DNA of 64,000 bases. Origin: Istiophorus platypterus (taxonomy: Eukaryota > Chordata > Actinopteri > Istiophoriformes > Istiophoridae). Position numbers and translations under genes: made by a program. Location of the stretch: NCBI GenBank assembly GCA_016859345.1, contig CM029121.1, positions 7,660,411-7,724,410 of the forward strand. Reading direction: 5' to 3'. Below are positions 1 to 12,200 of the stretch, piece after piece (position 1 is the first letter of the stretch; each line of letters opens with the position of its first letter). The notes under the pieces are model-generated. The model was not told the origin of the DNA. It saw only the letters and a program-made list of their open reading frames with translations, and did no database searches.

Positions 1-891
1 TTTTAAGGTTCAGCTTATGTTTAACTGTTTGTTCTCTCTCCCTTTTTTCATGCACACATAAAAGTACCAGCTTCACCTAATGTTGAGTTTTAGTCATCAA
101 GGTCTTCCAATTCTTTGACTAGATGTTTTGGTTTGCACATTTGTATGTCTAGAGACAAAGTGGCACGGATGTAATTCAAATATGAAAAAGACTCAGCTGG
201 TTGAAGCTGAGAAGAAATTTTTGGACTTTTCCACCATGTTTGATTGATAGATCTACAGTATGTTAGTCCCGGCCAGTAAAGTCTTAGTATACATATGCAT
301 TGTCCCATGAGACCGTTGGCTATGATTAACAAACTGTATTAAAGAGATTGATGGTTTGTATGTATAATGCATTCATGTGTATGTGTCTTCATCTGTGAAC
401 AGGTCCTATGTGTGTGGATTGTATATGTGGGTTGTCTTTGTTTCTCCTGGTTTGATGTCCCTGTCCCACTAATCACAGTAATGACTCACCTCCTCAGGGA
501 AGTAGATTACACCAAGTTGCCTCATTCACTTTATATCTGCACCCAGAGGAACAATGACCTCAAACCTGTAATGAAATTAAAGTGATGACGACATTTCAAA
601 ATAGGTCTTTTTCATCCTGTATAGTCATATTGCATTCTTGCCAGAGTAATGATAAATCAACCTTCTCAGTATTTCCACCCACTGCAAATTTAGTATATTT
701 ATTTATTTATTTTTATTTTCTTTTCATTGACACTGATGTAAACAATCGAAAATGTCTAAGGGCTCCTGGGTTGAAATGGTTGTGCTGTATATTTGATGGG
801 CCTGGAGATTCAGTCTGCCTTGGCTGATATATTCTTGAGTGACATTTTATCTCTGCAATCTCGTTGATCTTAATGAGATTTCTGTCCTTCA

Positions 892-893
<2 letters not shown>

Positions 894-939
<46 letters not shown>

Positions 940-996
940 TGTGTGAGTGTGTGTGTGAGTGTGTGTGTGTGTGTGTGAGTGCGTGTGCGTGTGTGC
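894..996. repeat. (TG)n microsatellite, imperfect
   Basis: A pure TG run followed by GTGA and GCGT interruptions, about 100 bp. Confidence 0.97.
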
Positions 997-2080
997 TTTA
1001 GGTTGTGTGCATGTCAGTGGTGGCTGCGATTAAGTGGAAAAAGAGCCCCTATCAAACAATTTGTTTCTGGCAGTGAAGGCTTACAGCTCAGAGGAGGCGG
1101 AACCTTTGCTGACCTTGGACTGCTGACTGGACTAAGGAGGCTTATGACACTTGCAAGATATTCTCACTAAATCTTCCTTCAGGTTGATTGCTTAAGACAA
1201 GAAGTTTAGAAACAAGTTTTTAGTTAACCATACCAACATGATCATTAACCAAGTTTTTTCACAGCCATTGTACTTTAATCTTTGTAGATTTAATTAATTA
1301 GATGCTTTAAGAAAACAACATAAAATTCATGGTAAATGCCAACAAAAATATGGCTAATGTAAATTCAAAATTTTATAACATGACTCAACCATTTTTTCAA
1401 AGATTACATGCCAAATGAAATGAAGTACATTAATGGACCAGAGCTCCAGTCTGTATAAGTGTTTTACATATGGTTGTATTGTGTTTACTGTTGTGCTGGT
1501 ACCTAATAGATGCACTTTGAATGCCCTCTCAAAACAACACACTAAATGCCTATGTTATGTCCCTTGATACCAAATGATTGTGAATGTGTACTGGCCACTA
1601 TATTAAGCATGCACTTTGGTCTTGCCTCTAGTTGCATCAGAAGCAAAAGCAAAAAGAGAGGAGTGCAGGAGGGAGCCTGGATCTTCAGATTTCACTTAAC
1701 AGGCTATTGTGTTTTTAGAGTTAGCTGCCTTTGATGGAATATTTGCTTTTATACAGGTATTCTGAGATGAATTTTTTGGTATAGATTTGTATTATCAAAA
1801 ATTGGGTCTTATCTCTGCCTCTGTCTCTGTCAATGTTGTTAAGATTTTCTGCTTGGTGAAGAAAACAGGTCCACCGAGGCGAAAATCTGAATTTACTACA
1901 GATAAGTTTTGCAGTAATTTTTGAATATATCAAAACAAAATTCTGTATTCGTGAACATAGACAATGCAGCATAGCAGGTGATCAATTGGAAAGATGCAAC
2001 TTCTCATGTTTATTGAATAACAGAAATGAAAAAGCTAAGTAGTATAATAGAGAGGAACAAGTAAATCATACATAATATTG
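997..2080. other. intronic stretch, nothing recognised
   Basis: AT-rich unique-looking sequence. Open frames here are short and unlike any known protein. The stretch 1-893 is the same. Confidence 0.6.
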
Positions 2081-2175
2081 TCTGAGAGGTGAAACGTCTT
2101 AAGGTATCAATAGCAAAGTCCAGGTGCACTTGTTTAATCCTTCTTGGAAATGCCTTATAGTCCATAAAAAGTCAA
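2081..2175 (+). repeat. teleost dispersed repeat (gaaacgtctt family)
   Basis: Contains gagaggtgaaacgtctt, aaagtccaggtgcacttg and ccttcttggaaatgcc. It shares the same block order with 6115-6245. It resembles the 3' part of a dispersed fish element that may be Penelope-like, but I could not establish the class. Confidence 0.45.
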
Positions 2176-3950
2176 TGTTGTGGACCACTGTTGATAAAAA
2201 TGACATGAGAACAGAGAACAGAGAAAGCGAGAAGCAAGATTCTGGTTCTTAAGTATATTCTCCATTAAGTTCCACACCAGAACAGGCTATTTCAAAAAGT
2301 GACATTACAGAGAAAAAGGAACTAACTTAGCTTGAGGCAATGTGTTTCAAAGGTCCTTGCCCATACTATAATACAGCTTATTAATGCCAAGGTTTACATT
2401 ATTGGGAAGTTTCTGAGTTAAGCAGGGTTAAGAAGTTGACTTTATCTTTTACCAGTTTGTCCTTTTCTAATGTGAAAGGACAGTGTCTGAGACCCCACTG
2501 TCCATGTGCGCATCACTTTGATGTCCAGTAACACACAATGACCCCTGCTGCCTGGTTTCACTCATGGATTAAAGTAGAAAGTGTGCACAATCCCATTTGT
2601 TGCAACAAATACCCCCCAGTCTCTGTAGGCTCTGTTGCTCTGCAGCATCCATCACCCATCACTGTCAGTCTGAGCCTCTCCAGCCTGGCTGCCCATCTCT
2701 GTGACTTTCCCGCAGCGCTGCTATTTAACTCCACTTCTTTCTTGCCTCCACTGCAAAATCTCTTTAGCAATGTGTTGTGGTCCAAATTGTGTGGATTGTG
2801 AAAAAGTAATACTGTGCATTACATTGCAAACAGTTTCCCTTCTCTAGCTGGATTTATCTGATAGCAAAATCTACAAAAAAGGTAATGTACTTGGTTGTTT
2901 CCCTGTCTCTTGCTATCACAAAACCGCAACGAAAATGAAAATTCTATACATCACTATTCCAGTATTGGAGATCTTGATTTGGCATTCACATTTTGGAAAA
3001 TAAATACATAAAAGTCAGTAACATTGTAATGCAGTTCTGTGATTCAAAATTACAGGCAGTCAAATTATACCTAATTTCTACTTGCAAAGTTAGTCCTTTG
3101 TTTTTTTGTGGTGTCACTGTCATGAGTATTTTTCATTCATTCAGTATTTAACAGCACAGCACTGATATAAAGGTGTTGATGGTGAAATTCTTTTTTGTGA
3201 GACCAAGAGGTGAATATAGGACTTAAAGTCAACACATTGCAAAAAATAGCTCTCCATAGAGAGGCCTATGCTGTTCTTTTTTGCTGCATTTGTATAGATT
3301 TTTGTGCTAATGTGTAAGCTTTAACAACTTGACCTTGTATGGTGCATATAGCCCTATATCCCTAAGAATTACAGTGATAGTAATGGCAGTGCTGCTACAG
3401 CCTACAACTCAAAGTTGGTGAATTGGTCTGTACTTATACGACACAAAAAGTAGCAAGGGTGTAGAGGCAGGCTTAGTGTAGCAAACCAACTCAAGTGGGG
3501 CAGACGAGTTGGGATTTATTTTTTTCCAGATTGCATATGACTGTTTCAATATGAAGCATCACTAGGAAGTAGGAAATTTATTAGTTACTGTTGAAAAACA
3601 AATAATCAAGGATGTGTTCACATATACATAATATTAAAGTCAAACAATTATTGACATTACAATGCTGCTTAGGCAGTCATAGTAAATATAACATAAAAAA
3701 CAAAACCGCAGCAATGTAGAAAAATAAAGCAGCCTTGTGGAACATCCTTGTTTCTCGCTTACCTGAGGACTAATGAGGAGTTAGAGAAATGCATATCTTG
3801 AACTGAGTAGGTGTTGATTCACAGTGGGATCGGCAGCATAAACAAGCATAGCACACGTCTTATTGTTCACAAATATTTCTTTAAGCAACTCTAAATATAT
3901 GTACTGTATTGTACTGTTCTTAGAACTCCTAGTGGCAATATTTGAGAACA
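2176..3950. other. intronic stretch, nothing recognised
   Basis: No repeat, RNA or coding signal was seen. Confidence 0.6.
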
Positions 3951-3952
3951 TA

Positions 3953-4148
3953 CACTAATCACTCACAACATTTAAACCAGTTACCAGTTTTAATGTTTTG
4001 GCTGATTGTTATGTATATACAGTGAATGGGAAAGTAGTCTCAGAATTTTGGACCTCACAGTATATGTAGACCATTCAGCCAAAACACTGAAGCATTAAGA
4101 TAAAACATTAAAACCGGTAACTGGCTTTAATGTTGTGGCTGATCAGTG
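3953..4148. mobile_element. TA-flanked MITE with ~47-bp terminal inverted repeats
   Basis: The left end starts cactaatcactcacaac and the right end, reverse-complemented, starts cactgatcagccacaac. The similarity runs for about 45-47 bp with only scattered mismatches. TA dinucleotides at 3951-3952 and 4149-4150 fit a Tc1/mariner-type target duplication. The element has no coding capacity, so it would need a transposase supplied in trans. The end sequence resembles a high-copy teleost family that I know only by sight. Confidence 0.85.
4020..4060. mobile_element. small Tc1-like fragment nested in the MITE
   Basis: A 41-bp core from cagtgaatgggaaag to ttggacctcacag, with TA on both sides (4018-4019, 4061-4062). 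Its right half, gtctcagaattttgg, matches the ends of the element at 7348-7425 and the solo end at 46171-46196. It appears to be a remnant of a second TA-targeting family inserted into the first. Confidence 0.55.
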
Positions 4149-4150
4149 TA

Positions 4151-6114
4151 TGAGTTCCGTTTTTAAACAGACCAATATAATTCTACTATACATATACATA
4201 ATGCAATTTTAGTCACTGTTTTGATGATAATACACCTCTATTGGCTTTCTTTGATCCTTGATGGAATTTAAGTTGTGTGAAAGCCCTGCTCCATAAACTG
4301 TTTAAACACGAAATTGATTCAGCCATTTCCCACACACTTCAAAGACTCATTTTTTCATTGCATTGTAATTCTTAAATGCACAGGGATACGTAAAGCAATG
4401 TGTATCATACAGCACTTTCTAGCTGACAACAATATCACGATTTAATGAAATCCTAGCATCTATTAGAGCAATGTGGTATGTCTTTGACAAGCTAAAGGTC
4501 ACACTGAAAGATTTCTGCCCTGACTCATATCCTTTAGCCAGCTTTTTTTTAACATTTGTCAACCTGTTTCATATTTCTTATGTTCCCATAACTTACACAT
4601 GAAAGTAAAACATTTATAAAAATGGATTCAAGCTTTTAACCTCTTTGATAGAACAAAATTGTTCTGCAACTTCAATATCTCCTTATTACACTTTTAGTTA
4701 TTTAACTCTCTTCTCTTTTCCAATCTGTGTCTCTCTTTTTCAAACTGTTTTTCTTAGTAGCCATGTTTATATCACTGTATGTGCCATGTGAAACAAGCAT
4801 TAAAAAAGCAGGAAAGGAAATTACAATTTATACAAAATCATAACTTTAAGCTTTTATTCTCACCTGAAGTGACTTTTTTCTGATTTACAGTATGTATAAT
4901 AGAGAGACATTTGCTTAAGACATTACAATGTAAAAGCCAAAAACTCAAATGACTAATCAGCTGTCTTTGTAACACAGCTTCTGGGCAGTATGAAATATGG
5001 TTATTACTAATTAGAGCACCCTTTGGCTCAATTGTGATAGTCATAATGATGTTCTTAAGAGCTATTGTGGCTTTTCTGCATAGCCTGCCATCAAGACAGA
5101 AACTTAGGTGAGGATCACATTTCGCTGAGCCTTGTCTGTGTTGTAGGTTAATTCTTATAAAAAGTAAACTTATAGTTCATCCTAATGTGGATATACAGTA
5201 TAATACAGTATGCTACGAGCATAAAACCTTTAACAGCATTGATTTTTGCTCATATATTCCTGTTTTATTAAAATCCCTCCTGCACTGAAAAATGTATTTG
5301 GCTTATCGTTCCTTCCCTTGGACGTTTGATATTCAATGTATAGAATGATGTATGTGCAGAGTTTGACATTAGAAAGATGATTCAACATCTGCTGAGAGAT
5401 GAAAGTTGCATCACCTCAAAGGTGTTACATATAAGTTTTCTATGCCGCCAAATGTTGTTTCTTGCCAGGAGTGGGTGGTGGTGATGGTTGCTTGCCAAAC
5501 AATTTGGCCATCATTGCATTTACATTGCAAGAGGTTATGAAGACCTCCGAGCACCACTACACTTTGGACACCACAGTGCCTCACTACTAGAAAGTGATGA
5601 GACTTGCTAGCTGGGTTGGGGCTAGTTAATTAGAATGCTACCTTTAATAATAGAACAAAAAACGATAGAAATACAATCAAAACAAGAGCTAACATAGACA
5701 TTGCTTTCCACTGCTGAGACAGCTCTTATATAGTAAAGGAATGAATTTTGATGCTGAACTCAAATTTTCTTTTAGACTGGAAAGTAAATATCTGTTAATC
5801 CTAACGCTCTTTTGTAGTGGAAATATATATGTATGTAGAAATCTTTCATATACCTCTTTTAAATCTTAGTTTAGGACATGCATTTACGAGCAGGATTTGT
5901 GGCATCACAAGTATTTGGCAACCAATCATTGAAGCTTGACAGCTCCATGTCACTCACACGGAGTAGGAATTTCATTGAAATGGGATTCTAAATTTTTCAT
6001 GAAGAAAAGTTCAGAATAAGTAGATATAATTTTAAGAATAATTAAAAAATATCAGGACACAAGCTTTTCAAAATTGAGTATTTTTAAGTTGTCAAATATG
6101 TATTTTCTGTCCAA
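4151..6114. other. intronic stretch, nothing recognised
   Basis: AT-rich, no recognisable element. The stretch 6246-7347 is similar, with a short (CATC) tract at about 7282. Confidence 0.6.
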
Positions 6115-6245
6115 GAAGAGTTGAAACGACAGCAGGTGGAAAAAACCTCTTGGATGATGTGTGAAATGTCCTCAAGATTTACAGTCAAGTCCAGTAGCCC
6201 CTGTTTCAACTCTTATCAAATAACCATGATGAATGAGAAACTTCA
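6115..6245 (+). repeat. teleost dispersed repeat (gaaacgtctt family), second copy
   Basis: Blocks: cctcttggatgatgtgtgaa, atgtcctcaagattta, gtcaagtccagtagcccctg, and gaatgagaaacttcacagac. It has the same order and orientation as the copy at 2081, with an additional 3' portion. The class is uncertain. Confidence 0.5.
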
Positions 6246-7347
6246 CAGACATGTCTTTTCCATCTTTAAATAAAATACCATCAATATCAGTGAAAAATAT
6301 GGGAGAGAGAGGACATAATATGTGGCACTTTTTTCTCTCCTTTTTTATAATAAAGTTGAAGTGTCTAGTACCAATAACCACTTATATCTGATACTGAAAT
6401 TCATGCAAAAGAGCTCTAGTTTCAGGTTCTACCAAATATGCTTTTTTCTTGTTAACGAGTTTAAAGAGGATTTCTTTTTATTAGCCTGCTATGTCACCTT
6501 CCTATCACTCTCAGAGCACTGTCAACAAGCTCAGTGAAAAATGGCAGATCCAACATATAGACATATAGATCCAAGAACACATGACACAGGGACTGTGTGA
6601 GTGATGTACTCAATGTAATGTATATAAAGGGCATCATCAAATTTAGATGGTTTTGATGTCATTGATTGTTTTGCTACATGATATAAATCAAGAACTATGG
6701 GAGAACAAATTATTGTTCAGCCACATTATTCATTACTATATCCTTCACAAAGTTGTCCATTGTGCCTCTCTTTTAAAGTTTCCTGGTAATTAACATAGGC
6801 TGATATGGTTGTACTCGTTTTTTGTCCGTGTACTGTAAAAGTTTTGTTCATTACAGCTTCATCATATTTGTGCATTTCTGCCCTTTAACACTTGCTCTCT
6901 CAGCATTAATCTTTGACTGTTGTTGAAAACTATTAAAGTTTACTTCTTAATTTTAATAAATGGTAAGATCACTGAGAGTAGAAAGAGCCAAGATCCAAAA
7001 GAACAAAGAGCATTTGGGGTGAAAAACTACACTTTAAGAACTATGCTTCTTCCAGTTGTTTTCTTCACTCTGCACAGTATATGTTTTATGAGTTGGACAT
7101 AATAGTGGCATTATCTCACTACCATACCGTTGGCAAGCACACATGCACAGAATTCTGATAAAATTCCATTTTTAATGCAACTCTACACTTTAGTTACTTT
7201 ACTAACATTAGTAATATGTTAAATTATTTTAAGGAAAAAAGATGTGCTAGTGGTGTGGCTCAGTAGATAATGATATAGATCCATCCATCCACCATTTTGG
7301 CCCAGACTAATATATCTCAAGAAATATGTTGATCTTCCACAGATATA

Positions 7348-7425
7348 CAGTTGGATCCAAAAGTCTGAGAAAACTTTCTAATTAAAGTGAGTTGGAAAGT
7401 GGTCTCAGACTTTTGTACTCTACTG
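7348..7425. mobile_element. 78-bp palindromic Tc1-like MITE
   Basis: The left end cagttggatccaaaagtctg and the reverse complement of the right end (cagtagagtacaaaagtctg) form roughly 23-bp inverted repeats with four mismatches. TA precedes the left end; the right flank is TT, so the target duplication is not intact. The ends resemble teleost Tc1-type termini. Confidence 0.75.
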
Positions 7426-7559
7426 TTGATTGTCTCCACAGGATTAAGCCTACTTTATTGGGTGATAACCCTGACTTTTTTTTTTTGCTTTTGTTCTAAG
7501 CTTAGTACAGTAAGAGACCATGAAGTATGTTTGAAGTGCTAGATCTATTCAAAATATAA

Positions 7560-9215
7560 AGTTAAAGGAGACCGGCTAAAATAAGTGTGCTGAAAGTGTG
7601 CCGTAAATGCTAGTAAGGCATGTTGGGTTGCTATAGGACGGGAGGTAATCTTCAAAGAGATTAATTTTCAAAAGTTTCTTGAAAATACAGAGCAGTGCCC
7701 CTTCTCTGATAATATTTGGGAGCTTATTATACTATCAGGGACTCACAAAAGAGAACAGTCTGGACTGGTATCACCTTGTGTGCAGGGATGGGAATGCCAG
7801 GCGATGTTACCTGAATGAAAAGCATTGACTGAGAAGGAGCATGAGCCTGTATGTTCGTGTTCAAGTGGACAGGTGAAGACCCAGAGGTCACTCTGTAGTC
7901 AAGTATTAGTGACTTGAATTTAATTTGGGAGGACATACATAACCATTGGAGGTCAAAAAGCAGCCGAGTGAAAAATGCCCTTTTAGCCTGATCAAACAGT
8001 AGACATGCTGCTGCATTCTGGATCATCTTTAGAGGTTTTACTGTGTGTGACGGGAGGGCTGATAGAAGGGCATTACAGTAATCAATGTGAGGTATGACGC
8101 ATTGATATGACACAAGCCAAGACTGTGGGGTCACTAGATGGAACTTACAGGTATAGATAGATGTCATCTGCATAGCAGTGATATGAGAAGCCATTTGAGC
8201 CAAAATTCGGACCCAAAGAGGTGATACATATTGCAAATAGGAGAGGCCCCAGCACAGAGACTTGGGGCATGTCCTATGGGGCTGGGATGGTTTCAGGATG
8301 TATGTCCTTACCATGACAGATTGAAGGAACGCCCAGTGAGATAGGATTCAAACCAAGAAAGCACTTTGCCTTAGATGCCAATATCAGAGAGTACAGATGG
8401 CTGAACGCGGAGTTCATCATGTGGAGGGTTGCTGGTAGGTAGAGCAAGATGTGGACCGAGCTGGAGCTCTGGCTGCTCTTAGGGCTTTGGTCACAGGCAA
8501 CATAGCTATTTCAGTGGAATGGCCACTCTTAAAGCCCAACTGATTTGGGTCAAGGAAGGTGTTTTTTTGCGGGGAATATTGAGACCTGCTTAAAAATAGC
8601 TTGTTTGACAGCCTTAGATAAGAATGGAAGTAACAAAAGCAGTAGATAGTACTCAACTTGAATAGGTTCAGAAGGCGTTCTCACCAGAGGTGTTATCAGA
8701 GCCTGTTTCAATGTGAATGGAAATGTTGTGGAAGCCAGTGAAGAATTGATCATATGTGTGATTGCAAGCACAATGGTGTGAGGGTATGACTTGAGGGAAT
8801 GAGCGTATATATAGTAGGATGGCTACCGATTAGCAGTTTTGATCAGTCAGTCTCAGAGAGATGGGTGAATGAGAGTAGTATTGCACCATCTACCTGGGAA
8901 GACAGAGAGGGACATGAAGTAGGACTGCTACATGTTACACATTTTGGTGCCTAGCATTCAACTAGGGGACTGAGTAGAGGTGATGAGCCACTGACTGAAG
9001 GATGCAAAGGAGGGTATGTCAGCGGAGAGGGTTTACTACATGTTCGGCTTGTTGGTGTGCTACCCCTGGTGAGGGGGGTAACCATTGAGAGTGATGTGCT
9101 CTTAACCTGGTAGTCTCTTAGCGGTTCAGAGAATTGGCCACCTTTTTCAGTAAATAAGGAGGCGAAAATATCAGCTCAGAGGTTTGTGTTCAGTGAAGGA
9201 GATGGAGGATTGATT
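7560..9215 (-). mobile_element. L2-clade LINE remnant (RT region)
   Basis: Antisense, heavily mutated fragment of a CR1/L2-type non-LTR retrotransposon. In coding order it shows an upstream block near 8880 (AILLSFTHLSETD), then INSSLASTTFPFTLKQA and LDPNQLGFKSGHSTEIA, with fragments of the RT palm. The catalytic YADD is at 8163-8174, inside a frame reading FSYHCYADDIYLYL. It continues with IDYCNALLSALPSHTVKPLK and ends LPNIIREGALLCIFKKLLK near 7640. These blocks fall in at least three frames with stops, so the copy is dead. The longest open piece (7727-8314) covers the part after the catalytic site. The ends are approximate and no target-site duplication was found. Confidence 0.85.
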
Positions 9216-12200
9216 AATGCTCTAGACACCTAGTCTTATTTTACAATAAGATAAAACTGAGCTTTCTGCTCTTTTTTATCTTCCATATCTGGTAGGGAAT
9301 TAAAGTTACATTATCTTAGCATTTCTTTCATATATAAACCTAAGTCAACACAGCATTAATAGAAACTACTCAGAGAATTTAGGCAGGAAACCTATTCTTG
9401 CAGTATAAGTACAGAGTTAGCATTTTCTTTTATGTTCTCTTATTCAGAAAACATGGCTAATGGTCAGTGCACATCAAGGGATTTCTTAAGAATTGTGAAC
9501 ATATAATTTTAAAAAACTAGACCCCTCTTTGTACCTAAACAGAAGCTTTGGTGCTATGACTCATTCCAAGCCCTGCAGCCCTCTCCCAACTCCTTCTCGT
9601 CCCTCTTCTCCACTCTACACTAGCTAACAGCTCCTCACTGATTGCCTCCTTTTCCTGGGTGAGATCAGATGAATGCCCACTAATGGGTTTTCAGTTTTAT
9701 TCACTGAGTCCCTAGTATAGAATTAGAGGGATTTTCCTGGGGTAATTAATTTAAGTGTCCTTTTAAAGAGGAAGTATCTTTTGTCTTGATTTAGTGAGTG
9801 GAGTCATTAGATAGAACTTGGTGAACTGGTGAATTACATATTCCCAGCTGAATTACTGGGGCTGTTTTGAGAATTATTTAGGAAGTTATCATCCCCGGAT
9901 TCAAAGTTTGCATGGGACATTATTGTTAATCTCCCATATCCAGAGGATATGTGTACTAATGTTATATGATTTATCTAAACAGCTACAGTACAGCCTCCCA
10001 TTCTACATTACAGGCTTATGGAAGCAAGCAGTCCACAAAGAACCAAATGAATAGTGAATGCTGGCGCAACCAGTGACATAGATAGACCTGTCACATGTTG
10101 AGCTTTTGTCTGACCTATACGCATGTAGGTGTCCGTGTGACTGCATGCTGTTTGTTTTTCATGCCTGTTAATGTTTGAAGGTCTGTATGTTTTAGCATGA
10201 GGCTTTGACACAGAGGTGTCACCTTTGGAAGGGTTAGTTGAACTGCAGGTGTTTTTCTTCCCAGCAGTTACAGTCCCTGTTCAGACTGCCCTATCCACTG
10301 GGAGCCAGCGGGGTTCTCTCACTGCCACAGACCGGTGGCTTCTGCATTCACAGTTCAGCGCTCAATCAGACAGACATCTCTCTTTATACGCAAACACATA
10401 CACCTACAATACAAATTTACACGACTGTTAGGGATATCATCAATTACATTTACACAGTGGTTGCCTTGTCTAGTATACTACACACGGAGCAGCCACTGTG
10501 ATTGGTCAGAAAAACGTTGTAGTCTACAGTACTTGCTCTCTCTCTTTTGGAAGATGAATATGGGTTAAAAAAAAAAAAAAAAATATATAATGTTTGGCCA
10601 ACTTATTTATTGTATAAAAGAGGACCAAGTGGATATTTAGATTTTACACTGATAAATTACCAAAGGAAGTGAGAAAATATAATGGATAAAAGCCAAGATA
10701 TGTGAATTATAGGGAGTCGGGGTGGAAGTATGAAATACTCTACAAGCATCAACTGAAATCATTCCTTACTTTCTGCACATCTACCATTGTCTGTAATCTG
10801 TCTCTTAATAGTACTTCCTGCATTAAATCCAGTGTGAAAGGTTGTGATCTTTCATTCAAATACCTCTCCAGGGTCTTGCATTTTAATGAGTTGCTTTGAG
10901 TCTTCAGTCCATATTTCTTAGTCTAGTTGAGATGGAAGTCTCCCCTTACGATTCAACTTTTGCAAAGAAATTCACCCTTAAAGTCAAGTATAAATCTGGT
11001 GTGGAGATAGACAGAGTTGCAATGCATAATTAGGACGCACCAAATATTTTTTAGCAAGTCAATGGGAATCTGAATCTGTACTCTGCTTCTTGGCAAGGCA
11101 TGTTGAATTAGCAGTAAATAAAAATGGACAGATGGGTAGTAAATTAGTGCAAATGAAGTTGTAATTTTGTTCTTCATATACTAACCACACCTTTTCAAAA
11201 ATACTCAGCTGCTAACAATGAAGATAGTATATGCCATTTTCCCCCACCTTTCTCAGTGGATACATCCTCTTTTCCACGGAGTCTCTGTCAGTCTCTGTGA
11301 AGATGGCCTGTTTATCCTAGCCATCATTTCTTTATTTTAACTTGGCTTAGCTTAGCTGGCTAAGCATCAGGCATGATCTGTTTGTTAATTTTGCAAACAC
11401 CAAGATGATTAATTAAGCTTAAAGAAACAAAAGTAATATTTTGTCACTCCTGTGCCTGCTCAGATTAATGACTTGTGTTGAAGCATGAAACATTTGGACA
11501 TGTCTGGAGGCATCATAGCCACAGGGTGATTAGATTTTCTTTGATTATTATGGGATCATGTTGTGCGGCTGCTGAAGTTTTCCCTTAATACGCAATGGCA
11601 TGTGCCAGGTTGTTATTGAGTTTGCTGATTACTGTTGCAACTGTGTACTTTGCACAGCTGAGTCAACAGCTTTGATACATTCTGAAAATACCACATTGCA
11701 TTAATGCTAAACCACCCACTTTTCTTCTCCATCTTTGTTTCTTTTCACTTTAAACAGCTGTCCATCCTGATACCTCCCATTTTTGCTTTCCCTTAACTTC
11801 CATCTCTTTATTTTGCTAATTTTTTACATCATTTTCTTCTTTCTGTATCGCTTTACTACAACTTACAACAGTGTTTGATAACTAATTAGGTTCTTCAGTT
11901 CTCTTCTGTCCTTCCAACTCTGCTTTCTGTTCTTGTCTAAATTCTTTCCTTTTTCCTCCTGTCACATCTAGTTGGCTGTCTCCTCTTGCCTCTTCTGTGC
12001 TCTGTTTGGGGTCATGGGAGGAGGTGGTTCACCTGGTCATTATACTCTGTGGACTGTCTGCCAGCCTCAGGGCCTGACATTTGGCTCCACCATTGGACCT
12101 GTGGCATTCATTATGCCAGCAGGAGAGGAGAGGGCATGAAGATATGCAAATACAGGAGAAAGTGAAGACTATGGAGGGGAAAACCCTAATTAAATCCCAG

